Shown piece after piece: positions 1 through 7,751 of a stretch of DNA of 64,000 nt (its first letter is position 1; the number at the start of each line of letters is the position of its first letter). The stretch is taken from NCBI RefSeq assembly GCF_002127215.1, contig NZ_NFUT01000001.1:372001-436000 (forward strand), written 5' to 3'. Made by a program: the position numbers and the translations under genes. A model generated the notes under the pieces. That model was given only the letters and a program-made list of their open reading frames with translations, was not told the DNA's origin and ran no database searches. This stretch comes from Hydrogenophaga sp. IBVHS2. Lineage in GTDB: Bacteria > Pseudomonadota > Gammaproteobacteria > Burkholderiales > Burkholderiaceae_C.

Positions 1-375
1 GCCAAACGGGCCTTGCCCCTGCCGGTGTCCGCCCCGTTCCACTCCAGCCTCATGAAGCCGGCGGCCGACCGGCTGCGCGAGCAGCTGGCGGCCACCGTGC
101 TGGCCCCGGCCACGGTGCCGGTCATCAACAACATCGACGTGACCATCGAGACCGACGCCGACCGCATCCGCGACGCGCTCTACCGCCAGGCCTTCGGACC
201 GGTGCGCTGGGTGGAATGCGTGCAGGCCATCAAGGCCCGGGGCGTGACGAGCATCGTGGAGTGCGGCCCGGGCAAGGTGCTGTCCGGCATGGTCAAGCGC
301 ATCGATGCCGAGCTCAACGGCTACGCCCTGTTCGATCCGGCCACGCTGGCCGACGTCAAGGCCGCCCTGGCCTGA
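1..375 (+). CDS. fabD: Malonyl-CoA:ACP transacylase, C-terminal part
   Basis: This is the 3' end of fabD; the reading frame is open at the window edge, so the start is missing. FabD moves malonyl groups from CoA to the acyl carrier protein in fatty-acid synthesis in the cytoplasm. The visible part carries VSAPFHSSLM, which contains the active-site histidine region of the family, followed by the NNIDV segment and the C-terminal ECGPGKVLSGMVKR motif. The gene ends 16 bp before fabG, and the order fabD-fabG-acpP-fabF is the usual fatty-acid cluster. The identification is firm; only the N-terminal half with the catalytic serine lies outside the window. Confidence 0.95.
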   Translation, partial: AKRALPLPVSAPFHSSLMKPAADRLREQLAATVLAPATVPVINNIDVTIETDADRIRDALYRQAFGPVRWVECVQAIKARGVTSIVECGPGKVLSGMVKRIDAELNGYALFDPATLADVKAALA

Positions 376-391
376 TTTCCGGAGACACCCC

Positions 392-1153
392 ATGACCGAT
401 TCCGTCTTCAAGGGCCAGATCGCCCTGGTCACCGGCGCCTCGCGTGGCATCGGTGCCGCCATCGCCCATGAACTCGCCGCCCGCGGTCTGACCGTCATCG
501 GCACCGCCACCACCGACGACGGCGCTGCCCGCATCGGTGCCGCCCTGGCCGCCGTGCCGGGTGCGGGCGCCGGCTCGCGTGGCGCCTGCCTGGACGTGAA
601 CGACGCCACCGCCGCCGAAGCGCTGATCGATGGCATCGTGCAGGCCCACGGCGCACTGCATGTGCTGGTCAACAACGCCGGCATCACCCGCGACACCCTG
701 GCCATGCGCATGAAGGACGCCGACTGGGACGCCGTGCTCGACACCAACCTCAAGGCGGTGTTCCGCATGAGCCGCGCCGTCATGCGGCCCATGATGAAGC
801 AGCGGTACGGCCGCATCATCAGCATCACCAGCGTGGTGGGCGCTTCCGGCAACCCGGGTCAGGCCAACTATGCGGCCGCCAAGGCCGGTGTGGCCGGCAT
901 GACCCGAGCCCTGGCCCGCGAGCTGGGCAGCCGCCACATCACCGTCAACTGCGTGGCCCCCGGCTTCATCGAGACCGACATGACGGCCTCGCTGCCCGAG
1001 GCGCAGCAGCAGGCCCTGCTGGGCCAGATCCCTCTGGGGCATCTGGGCAAGCCGGCCGATATCGCCCACGCGGTGGCCTACCTGGCCAGCCCGCAGGCGG
1101 GCTACATCACCGGTCAGGAACTGCACGTCAACGGCGGCATGTTCATGGCCTGA
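392..1153 (+). CDS. fabG: 3-oxoacyl-ACP reductase
   Basis: FabG is the NADPH-dependent ketoreductase of the fatty-acid elongation cycle. The 253-residue protein is a short-chain dehydrogenase with the TGASRGIG cofactor loop near the N-terminus, the NNAG motif and the catalytic Ser147-Tyr160-Lys164 set in the segment from SVVGASG to YAAAK. The ATG at 392 follows a GGAGA ribosome site and gives the normal family length. An upstream start in the same frame at 305 would overlap fabD and add a non-homologous arginine- and proline-rich stretch, so it was rejected. The gene sits between fabD and acpP and is probably cotranscribed with them. Confidence 0.97.
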   Translation: MTDSVFKGQIALVTGASRGIGAAIAHELAARGLTVIGTATTDDGAARIGAALAAVPGAGAGSRGACLDVNDATAAEALIDGIVQAHGALHVLVNNAGITRDTLAMRMKDADWDAVLDTNLKAVFRMSRAVMRPMMKQRYGRIISITSVVGASGNPGQANYAAAKAGVAGMTRALARELGSRHITVNCVAPGFIETDMTASLPEAQQQALLGQIPLGHLGKPADIAHAVAYLASPQAGYITGQELHVNGGMFMA

Positions 1154-1213
1154 CGCCACCCGGGCCGATGTCCGCCCGGCCACCGCGTCTGGGGAGAACT
1201 CTCTAGGCCCGGC

Positions 1214-1495
<282 letters not shown>

Positions 1496-1502
1496 TCGCA
1501 GC

Positions 1503-2747
1503 ATGAGCCGTCGCCGTGTCGTCGTGACCGGCCTGGGTTGCATCAGCCCCGTGGGCAACACGGTGGCCGATGCCTGGGCCAACCTCCTGGCCGGACAGTC
1601 CGGCATTGACCACATCACCAAGTTCGATGCCACGAACTTCGCGTGCCGGTTCGCCGGTGAGGTCAAGGGGTTCGATCTGGAGTCCTACATCGGGGCCAAG
1701 GAGGCCCGGACCATGGACACCTTCATCCACTACGGCATCGCAGCGGCCCATCAGGCCGTGATGGACGCCGGCCTGCCCACGGGCGAGGCGCTGGATGAAG
1801 AGACGGCCACGCGCATCGGCTGCATCATCGGATCGGGCATCGGCGGCCTGCCGCTGATCGAAGACACCCACACCGAACTGACGAACCGCGGCCCGCGCCG
1901 CATCTCGCCGTTCTTCGTGCCGGCCTCGATCATCAACATGATCTCCGGCCATGTGTCGATGCGGTTCGGCTTCAAGGGGCCCAACCTGGCGGTGGTCACC
2001 GCCTGCACGACCGGCCTGCACTGCATCGGCGAGGCGGCCCGCAAGATCGAATACGGCGACGCCGACGTGGTGGTGGCCGGTGGTGCCGAGGCCACGGTGT
2101 CCCCGCTGGGCATTGGTGGCTTCGCCGCCATGCGCGCCCTGTCCACCCGCAACGACGATCCCAAGACCGCCTCCCGCCCCTGGGACAAGGACCGGGACGG
2201 TTTCGTGCTGGGCGAGGGTGCCGGCGTGCTGGTGCTCGAGGAGTACGAACATGCCAAGGCGCGGGGCGCACGCATCTACGCCGAGCTCGCGGGCTACGGC
2301 ATGAGCGCCGACGCCGGCCACATGACGGCACCCAACATGGACGGCCCCCGCCGGGCCATGCTCAATGCCCTGCGCAATGGCGGCGTGAATGCCGACGAGG
2401 TGAACTACCTCAACGCACACGGCACTTCCACCCCCCTGGGCGACGCCAACGAGACCCAGGCGATCAAGGCTGCGCTGGGCGACCACGCCCGCCGCATCGT
2501 GGTGAGCTCCACCAAGTCCATGACTGGCCACCTGCTGGGTGGTGCCGGCGGCATCGAGAGCGTGTTCACCGTGATGGCGGTGCACGACCAGAAGATCCCG
2601 CCCACCATCAACATCTTCAATCAGGACCCCGAGTGCGACCTGGACTACTGCGCCAACACAGCCCGTGATGCCCGGGTGGATGTGGCGGTGAAGAACAACT
2701 TCGGCTTCGGCGGTACCAACGGCACGCTGGTTTTCCGTCGGGTCTGA
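1503..2747 (+). CDS. fabF: 3-oxoacyl-ACP synthase II
   Basis: FabF condenses malonyl-ACP with the growing acyl-ACP. The 414-residue protein has the thiolase-type condensing fold with nucleophile Cys168 in [11 protein letters not shown] and the two active-site histidine motifs [11 protein letters not shown] and [13 protein letters not shown]. The length is normal for FabF, and the two-histidine arrangement separates it from FabH. It starts 7 bp after acpP and ends the fatty-acid group, which is followed by the envelope-stress genes. Confidence 0.97.
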   Translation: MSRRRVVVTGLGCISPVGNTVADAWANLLAGQSGIDHITKFDATNFACRFAGEVKGFDLESYIGAKEARTMDTFIHYGIAAAHQAVMDAGLPTGEALDEETATRIGCIIGSGIGGLPLIEDTHTELTNRGPRRISPFFVPASIINMISGHVSMRFGFKGPNLAVVTACTTGLHCIGEAARKIEYGDADVVVAGGAEATVSPLGIGGFAAMRALSTRNDDPKTASRPWDKDRDGFVLGEGAGVLVLEEYEHAKARGARIYAELAGYGMSADAGHMTAPNMDGPRRAMLNALRNGGVNADEVNYLNAHGTSTPLGDANETQAIKAALGDHARRIVVSSTKSMTGHLLGGAGGIESVFTVMAVHDQKIPPTINIFNQDPECDLDYCANTARDARVDVAVKNNFGFGGTNGTLVFRRV

Positions 2748-2767
2748 CGACCTCGACCGCCCTCCCG

Positions 2768-3271
2768 ATGCGCAGCGCCCCACCCGTGGACCACCCGGTG
2801 GGGCGTTGTGCCGTCTGGGCCTGGTGCGGCGCGAGCCTGGGGCTGGTGGTCATCATCTTGGCTGCCGACCGATTGAGCGCCTGGGCCCGGCACGCGGACC
2901 TGACGCCGGACCGGTGGACAGCCCTGCTGGCAGTCCTGACCCTGGTCTGGTGGGTGGCGGCGTGGCGGTCATGGCGACGGCAGCCCGAGGGCCTGCTGCG
3001 CTGGCAACCGGATCCGGTCGATCCCGCTGCATCGGGCTGGCGCTGGTGCCAGGGACCCGGCTCCGAACCGTGCCACGTGACGGGGGTGCTGGATCTGGGG
3101 TCACTCTGGCTCGTCCGTATCGTCGGCAACACGTCGAACGGTGTGCCGAGATGGATCTGGTTGGCGTCCAGAGCGGCTCCTGAGGGGTGGTCGGCCCTTC
3201 GCCGCGCCGTGTGGGCATCCCGGGGAAACCCTGATGCGGTTGATCGTTCGGTTATATTCCCGCGCGCATGA
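2768..3271 (+). CDS. Small membrane protein, YgfX/CptA-like
   Basis: This 167-residue protein lies between fabF and rpoE. It has two hydrophobic segments at about residues 14-33 and 47-66, then a short basic stretch and a soluble tail rich in tryptophan (LRWQPDPVD, GSLWLVRIVG, ending in an arginine/alanine-rich helix). This layout resembles the YgfX (CptA) family, a small inner-membrane protein that in E. coli is encoded next to sdhE. Here sdhE is 27 kb away. Family membership is an inference from topology and pattern. The stop overlaps the rpoE start (ATGA), so the two genes are probably translationally coupled. Confidence 0.5.
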   Translation: MRSAPPVDHPVGRCAVWAWCGASLGLVVIILAADRLSAWARHADLTPDRWTALLAVLTLVWWVAAWRSWRRQPEGLLRWQPDPVDPAASGWRWCQGPGSEPCHVTGVLDLGSLWLVRIVGNTSNGVPRWIWLASRAAPEGWSALRRAVWASRGNPDAVDRSVIFPRA

Positions 3272-3909
3272 CACCGGAAGACCACACCGCTCCGCCACCC
3301 CCTGACAGCGACGTCATGCTGGTGCAGCGCACCCTGGCGGGCGAGCAGCGTGCCTTCGAGCTGCTGGTCATCAAGTACCAGCGCCGGGTCGAGCGCCTGA
3401 TCGGGCGCATGGTGCGCGATGTGGACCTGGTGGAGGACATCGCCCAGGAAACCTTCATCCGGGCCTACCGCGCGCTGGCCCAGTTCCGGGGCGATGCCCA
3501 GTTCTACACCTGGCTCTACCGGATCGCGGTCAACACCGCCAAGAAGCAACTGCTGGAGCTGAAACGCGACCCGCTGGTTTTCCCGTCCCAGCTCAAATCC
3601 GGCGACGACGATGAAACTTCCGGGCCCGAACGCGAACCAAGCCTGGGAATGGCCGACACCGAGACGCCCGATGCGGTGCTGGCCAGCAAGGAGATTGCCG
3701 AGGCGGTGAACGCCGTCATGGAGTCGCTGCCGGAAGAGTTGCGCATGGCCATCACCCTGCGGGAGATCGAGGGCATGAGTTACGAAGAGATCGCAGAAGC
3801 GCTGGACTGCCCGATCGGTACCGTCCGTTCCCGCATCTTCCGCGCACGAGAGGCCATTTCCGGGCGGATCAAGCCCATGCTGGAACGTCAGGGGGGCAAG
3901 CGCTGGTGA
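3268..3909 (+). CDS. rpoE: ECF sigma factor, sigma-E/AlgU type
   Basis: This 213-residue extracytoplasmic-function sigma factor directs RNA polymerase to envelope-stress genes. Region 2 is visible around residues 45-90 (DLVEDIAQETFIRAYR and FYTWLYRIAVNTAKK), and region 4 forms the C-terminal helix-turn-helix (EIEGMSYEEIAEALDCPIG). Between them is a short acidic linker. The following genes encode its anti-sigma factor RseA, the RseA-binding RseB, and the periplasmic protease MucD, the standard sigma-E module. The start overlaps the stop of the preceding membrane protein gene. No convincing sigma-E autoregulatory promoter was seen just upstream. Confidence 0.95.
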   Translation: MTPEDHTAPPPPDSDVMLVQRTLAGEQRAFELLVIKYQRRVERLIGRMVRDVDLVEDIAQETFIRAYRALAQFRGDAQFYTWLYRIAVNTAKKQLLELKRDPLVFPSQLKSGDDDETSGPEREPSLGMADTETPDAVLASKEIAEAVNAVMESLPEELRMAITLREIEGMSYEEIAEALDCPIGTVRSRIFRAREAISGRIKPMLERQGGKRW

Positions 3910-3937
3910 CGGCGCGACCCCTGTCGAGGGACACACC

Positions 3938-4594
3938 ATGAACGCAACGCCATTTCCCACGAACCGACCCGATGCTGTCACCGGGCGGGATGAACGTCTG
4001 TCCCTGCTGAGCGACGCACGCGCCGACGTTGCCGAGCTGGACCAGCTCATTGACGAGCTGGACGAGGAGGGGGTCGAGACGCTGCAGCGCTACGAGCTGA
4101 TCGGCGAGATCCTTCGCAGCGGCATGCCGGCCCGGCGCTCGTGCACCGATCCCCATCACTTCCTTTCCCGGGTCCGCGCCGGCATGGCACAGGAGCCTGT
4201 GGCGGTGCCTGCCCGGCCGGTGGCACAGCCCGTGGTGGCCGCGCTGCCGGCGCGCCCGCCAGCCGCCAACGACGGCGTGTTCCGCTGGAAACTGGTGGCC
4301 GGATTCGCCTCGCTCGCGGCGGTCATGGCCGTGAGCTGGAACCTGCTGGGCACCGCGACGCCTGCGGGTGCACCTGGCGGTGCTGCCCCGGTGCTGGTGC
4401 AGGCTCCGTCGGGCCCGGCCGCCGAGGTCGATCCGCCGGAGGCCGTGCTGGTCATGACGCCGCAGGGCGCCGTGGTGCGCGACCCCCAGCTCGAGCAGCT
4501 GCTCAACGAACATCGCCAGTTCGGCGGCATGAACGCGCTGCAGGCGCCCACCGGCTTCCTGCGCAACGCCACCTACGACCGTGAAGGGCGCTGA
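3938..4594 (+). CDS. rseA: Anti-sigma-E factor
   Basis: RseA (MucA-like) is a single-pass inner-membrane protein that holds RpoE inactive until envelope stress triggers its proteolysis. The 218-residue product has a cytoplasmic N-terminal domain (LSLLSDARADVAELDQLID, with the conserved RYELIGEILR helix), a linker rich in Pro and Ala, one membrane segment at about residues 117-137, and a periplasmic tail ending in the NEHRQFGGMNALQAPTGFLR segment. The ATG at 3938 follows a GAGGG ribosome site. The gene lies directly after rpoE and just ahead of rseB. Confidence 0.92.
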   Translation: MNATPFPTNRPDAVTGRDERLSLLSDARADVAELDQLIDELDEEGVETLQRYELIGEILRSGMPARRSCTDPHHFLSRVRAGMAQEPVAVPARPVAQPVVAALPARPPAANDGVFRWKLVAGFASLAAVMAVSWNLLGTATPAGAPGGAAPVLVQAPSGPAAEVDPPEAVLVMTPQGAVVRDPQLEQLLNEHRQFGGMNALQAPTGFLRNATYDREGR

Positions 4595-4600
4595 TCGGCC

Positions 4601-5686
4601 ATGACCCAGATCGCTGTGTCCCAGGCTGTCCGTCGTCGGCTGTTCTCCGTGCCGCGCGCACGCGTGGCCCACCGCCATCCATGGCGCCACTGGGTGGCCG
4701 CTGCACTGACCGCCGTGGCGGCCGGCACCCTGGCGCCCGCCTGGGCCCAGGGATCGGCGGGCGCCGCGCAGGCCCCGGTGCGCAGCATCAACGAATGGCT
4801 CACCCGCATGCACGAGGCCTCCCGCATGCGGGCCTACACCGGCACGCTGGTGGTCACCGCCGGCGCCTCCATGTCGGCCTCGAAGATCTGGCACGTGTGC
4901 GACGGCACGCGGCAGATGGAGCGGGTCGACACCCTCACGGGGGAGCCGAGGACCACGCTGCGGCGCGACAACGAGGTCATCACCTTCATCCCCGAGTCGC
5001 GCACGGCGGTGGTGGAAAAACGCGAGTCGCTGGGCCTGTTCCCTGACATGCTTCGCACGCCGGAAAACCTCATTCCCGGGTTCTATTCGGTCCGTGAGCT
5101 GGGGCACCAGCGCGTCGCAGGCCATCTGGCCGACATGGTCGAGATCCTGCCCAAGGACGACCTGCGCTTCGGCTACCGGATCTGGTCCGAACAGGGCACC
5201 GGCCTGGTGGTCAAGCTGCAGACCCTTGGACCGCAGGGCGCGGTGCTGGAGCAGGTGGCCTTCACCGAGCTGCAGCTGGATGCGCCGGTGAGCATGGAGA
5301 AGCTGGCGGCCTCGATGAAGGACACCCGCGGCTACGAGGTGGTTCGTCCCGCCCTCAAGAAGACCACGCCGGAAGCCCAGGGCTGGCGTCTGAAGGAGCC
5401 GGTACCGGGTTTCAGTTCCATGAGCTGCCATGTGCGTGAGTCCGAAACCCCTGCCAAAGGCGGATCGGCGCCCATGCAGTGGGTGTTCTCCGACGGTCTG
5501 GCCTCGGTGTCGCTTTTCGTGGAGCCCTACGACCCGCGCCAGCACGTGCAGGAAAAAGCCGCCACCATGGGTGCCACCCAGTCGGTGAGCCGCCGTGTGG
5601 GGGAATACTGGGTCACGGCGCTGGGGGAAGTGCCTCGCGCCACACTCCAGCGCTTCACTCGATCACTGGAACGCGCCCGACCCTGA
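4601..5686 (+). CDS. rseB: Sigma-E regulatory protein, periplasmic
   Basis: RseB (MucB-like) binds the periplasmic part of RseA, protects it from proteolysis and senses envelope damage. The 361-residue product starts with an unusually long positively charged N-terminal region followed by a hydrophobic stretch and a signal-peptidase-like APAWAQ site near residue 50. The body shows the two-domain MucB/RseB pattern: an N-terminal LolA-like domain (MRAYTGTLVVTAG, followed by the VVEKRESLGLFP segment) and a C-terminal domain (VFSDGLASVSLFVEPYD). The 6-bp gap after rseA indicates cotranscription. An internal start nearer the hydrophobic core is possible. Confidence 0.92.
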   Translation: MTQIAVSQAVRRRLFSVPRARVAHRHPWRHWVAAALTAVAAGTLAPAWAQGSAGAAQAPVRSINEWLTRMHEASRMRAYTGTLVVTAGASMSASKIWHVCDGTRQMERVDTLTGEPRTTLRRDNEVITFIPESRTAVVEKRESLGLFPDMLRTPENLIPGFYSVRELGHQRVAGHLADMVEILPKDDLRFGYRIWSEQGTGLVVKLQTLGPQGAVLEQVAFTELQLDAPVSMEKLAASMKDTRGYEVVRPALKKTTPEAQGWRLKEPVPGFSSMSCHVRESETPAKGGSAPMQWVFSDGLASVSLFVEPYDPRQHVQEKAATMGATQSVSRRVGEYWVTALGEVPRATLQRFTRSLERARP

Positions 5687-5749
5687 CCGGACCGCTCCCG
5701 AGTGGCTTGCGGGCGGCCCTTCGCCTGTGCACACATCATGAGGAAGTCG

Positions 5750-7234
5750 ATGAACCTGTCTGAACGTCGTTCTGCCCGTCGCCTGTTGCCGGTCCTGCTG
5801 GCCACGGCGGTCCTGTCGGCCGGCGGCACCGCCGCGCTGATGCACCACCAACCGGTACAGGCGCAGAGCGCTGTCGTGCGGGGTCTGCCCGATTTCACCG
5901 AACTGGTCGACATGGTCGGTCCGTCGGTGGTGAACATCCGCACCCTGGAGCGCCGTGATCCTTCCGCGGGCGCCACCAGCCCCGATGAGCAGATGCTCGA
6001 GTTCTTCCGCCGCTTCGGCATTCCGGTGCCGCCGGGCGCTGCACCGCGGGGTCCGCGCCAGGGCCAGGGTCAGCCGGAGGAGCGTCCGCGCGGCGTGGGA
6101 TCCGGTTTCGTGCTCAGCGCCGACGGCCTGATCATGACCAATGCCCACGTGGTGGATGGCGCCGACGAGCTCATCGTCACCCTGCCCGACAAGCGCGAGT
6201 TCAAGGCCCGCGTGGTCGGCGCCGACAAGCGCACCGACGTGGCGGTGGTCAAGATCGAGGCCAGCGGTCTCTCGCCGGTGAAGATCGGCGACGTCAACCG
6301 GCTCCGGGTGGGGGAGTGGGTCATGGCCATCGGTTCGCCGTTCGGCCTCGAGAACACGGTCACCGCCGGCATCGTCAGCGCCAAGCAGCGCGACACCGGC
6401 GACTTCCTGCCCTTCATCCAGACCGATGTGGCCATCAACCCGGGCAACTCGGGCGGGCCGCTGATCAACATGCGCGGCGAGGTGATCGGCATCAACAGCC
6501 AGATCTATTCCCGCTCCGGCGGATTCCAGGGCATCTCGTTCGCCATTCCCATCGATGAAGCGGTGCGGGTGTCCGATCAGCTCCGGTCCAGCGGTCGCGT
6601 CACGCGCGGCCGCATCGGGGTGCAGATCGACCAGGTCAGCAAGGAAGTGGCCGAGTCCCTCGGGCTGGGTCAGCCCAAGGGTGCCCTGGTCAGGGGCGTG
6701 GAGCCCGACTCGCCGGCGGCACGCGCCGGCATCGAGCCGGGCGACATCATCCTGAAGTTCGATGGCAAGGAAGTCGAGAAGTCGGTCGACCTGCCCCGCA
6801 TGGTGGGCAACACCAAGCCGGGCAGCCGCAGCAACGTCACGGTGCTGCGCCGGGGCAATCAGCGCGACCTGTCCATCACGGTGGCCGAGCTGGAGCCGGA
6901 CCGTCCCGAGACCCGTGCGGCAGCGCCGGAGCCCAAGGCCGCACCGGTCACGCCGGCCCTGCAGAACCTGGGCCTCGCGCTGGCGGAACTGACGCCGGCC
7001 GAACGCAAGGAGCTGGGTCTCAAGGGCGGCGTCCGCATTGCGTCGGCCGATGGAGCCGCTGCCCGCGCCGGCCTGCGGGAAGGCGATGTGATACTGGCCA
7101 TCGGCAACACCGAGGTGGCGTCGGCCAAGGAGGTGGAGGCGGTGATGGCGCGCATCGACAAGGCCCGGCCGGTGACGGTGCTGTTCCGTCGCGGCGACTG
7201 GGCCCAGTACGCGGTCATCCGGCCGCAGCGCTGA
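5750..7234 (+). CDS. mucD: Periplasmic serine protease Do/MucD
   Basis: This DegP/HtrA-type protease and chaperone degrades misfolded envelope proteins and is the effector end of the sigma-E module. The 494-residue product has a signal peptide ending near VQAQSA, a trypsin-like domain with His133, Asp163 and Ser234 (NAHVV, RTDVAV, NPGNSGGPL), and two PDZ domains. The ATG at 5750 was preferred because it is preceded by TGAGGA at good spacing. An ATG at 5738 and a GTG at 5702 are alternatives that only lengthen the signal region. The gene could equally be named degP. A terminator-like hairpin follows at once. Confidence 0.93.
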   Translation: MNLSERRSARRLLPVLLATAVLSAGGTAALMHHQPVQAQSAVVRGLPDFTELVDMVGPSVVNIRTLERRDPSAGATSPDEQMLEFFRRFGIPVPPGAAPRGPRQGQGQPEERPRGVGSGFVLSADGLIMTNAHVVDGADELIVTLPDKREFKARVVGADKRTDVAVVKIEASGLSPVKIGDVNRLRVGEWVMAIGSPFGLENTVTAGIVSAKQRDTGDFLPFIQTDVAINPGNSGGPLINMRGEVIGINSQIYSRSGGFQGISFAIPIDEAVRVSDQLRSSGRVTRGRIGVQIDQVSKEVAESLGLGQPKGALVRGVEPDSPAARAGIEPGDIILKFDGKEVEKSVDLPRMVGNTKPGSRSNVTVLRRGNQRDLSITVAELEPDRPETRAAAPEPKAAPVTPALQNLGLALAELTPAERKELGLKGGVRIASADGAAARAGLREGDVILAIGNTEVASAKEVEAVMARIDKARPVTVLFRRGDWAQYAVIRPQR

Positions 7235-7240
7235 CCGGCA

Positions 7241-7278
7241 GGCTGCAGGGGCAAATACCCCCGCAGCCTTTCTGGTTT
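7241..7278 (+). terminator. Terminator after mucD
   Basis: The hairpin pairs GGCTGC with GCAGCC and, inside that, GGGG with CCCC, around a short A-rich loop, and is followed by TTTCTGGTTTT. It starts 6 bp after the mucD stop and would end the rpoE operon. Confidence 0.75.
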
Positions 7279-7296
7279 TCCGGCCCATTCCATTCC

Positions 7297-7424
7297 TGGT
7301 GGCCGATTCACCACATGGGTTAATGACCCGATGGTCGGTAACAGGGAGCGCAATGTGAGCGATTGCTGACCTAATGGTCGAAAGACCGCCCGGTTATCGA
7401 TAAAATCCAGGTCCATTGCGGACC
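7297..7424. repeat. Cluster of short inverted repeats upstream of lepA
   Basis: Five dyads occur close together in non-coding DNA. They are TGGTG/CACCA at 7297-7313, GCAAT/ATTGC at 7350-7366, a GGTC-GAAA-GACC mini-hairpin at 7376-7387, the perfect palindrome TTATCGATAA at 7394-7403, and GGTCC/GGACC at 7410-7424. The word ATGGTCG also recurs at 7331 and 7374. No open reading frame in the stretch looks coding. The stretch lies between the mucD terminator and the DnaA-box-like sites. Its role is unknown; binding sites for a DNA-binding protein are one possibility. Confidence 0.5.
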
Positions 7425-7485
7425 ATTCGGTGCATCACGCTGCAGTCCAACCCATGATGTGGAAGGCTGAGCGGGTGTCCACCGA

Positions 7486-7541
7486 TCATCCACAGACGGT
7501 CTGCCAACGAGCGTCCCGTTCTGTGGATAAGCTGTAGATAA
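7486..7541. promoter_or_regulatory. Cluster of three DnaA-box-like sites
   Basis: Three 9-mers close to the DnaA box TTATNCACA lie within 56 bp. TCATCCACA at 7486-7494 has one mismatch. TGTGGATAA at 7522-7530 is a perfect box on the minus strand. TGTAGATAA at 7533-7541 is on the minus strand with one mismatch. The neighbouring genes (mucD, lepA) are not the usual origin neighbours, so this is probably not oriC. It could regulate transcription or titrate DnaA. Confidence 0.5.
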
Positions 7542-7621
7542 ATCGCCCTGTTGCTGCCCTGCGACAAGGCGCTGCGAGGGGTTGGCGGCTGTGCGCCATG
7601 GGCTTTTTGCCTACAATGAAA

Positions 7622-7688
7622 CCCCAACTATCGCAGTTGCCATTGATTGTTGGTTACGGGCGCGTCAGCAGCTGACGCGCCCTTTTTT
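7622..7688 (+). ncRNA. Candidate short structured RNA or lepA leader
   Basis: A -10-like TACAAT at 7612-7617 would start a transcript near 7624. The sequence that follows can fold into a small hairpin (CAACT/AGTTG at 7625-7639), then a single-stranded link, then the strong terminator at 7658-7688. This gives an RNA of roughly 65 nt with no convincing reading frame. It may be a free small RNA or an attenuated leader of lepA, which begins 63 bp later. No -35 box is obvious. I do not recognise a known RNA family. Confidence 0.4.
7658..7688 (+). terminator. Strong intrinsic terminator upstream of lepA
   Basis: The 12-bp arms GGGCGCGTCAGC and GCTGACGCGCCC are perfect inverted repeats separated by a single A, followed by six T residues. 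In practice the top of the stem would open into a small loop. This is one of the clearest terminators in the window, and it lies upstream of a gene rather than after one. Confidence 0.85.
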
Positions 7689-7751
7689 ATGTCCTTGGCG
7701 GACGTCGCTTTCCTTGTGTGGCGCCCGTCGAACGTGTGCCTGTCCGACCTG

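Noticed and set aside
5702-5749. Upstream GTG start for mucD
   Set aside because: The added residues are not signal-like, and the ATG at 5750 has the better ribosome site.
7235-7751. Chromosomal origin (oriC)
   Set aside because: There are DnaA-box-like sites but no dnaA, dnaN, gyrB, gidA or parAB genes nearby, only three boxes, and no clear AT-rich unwinding region.
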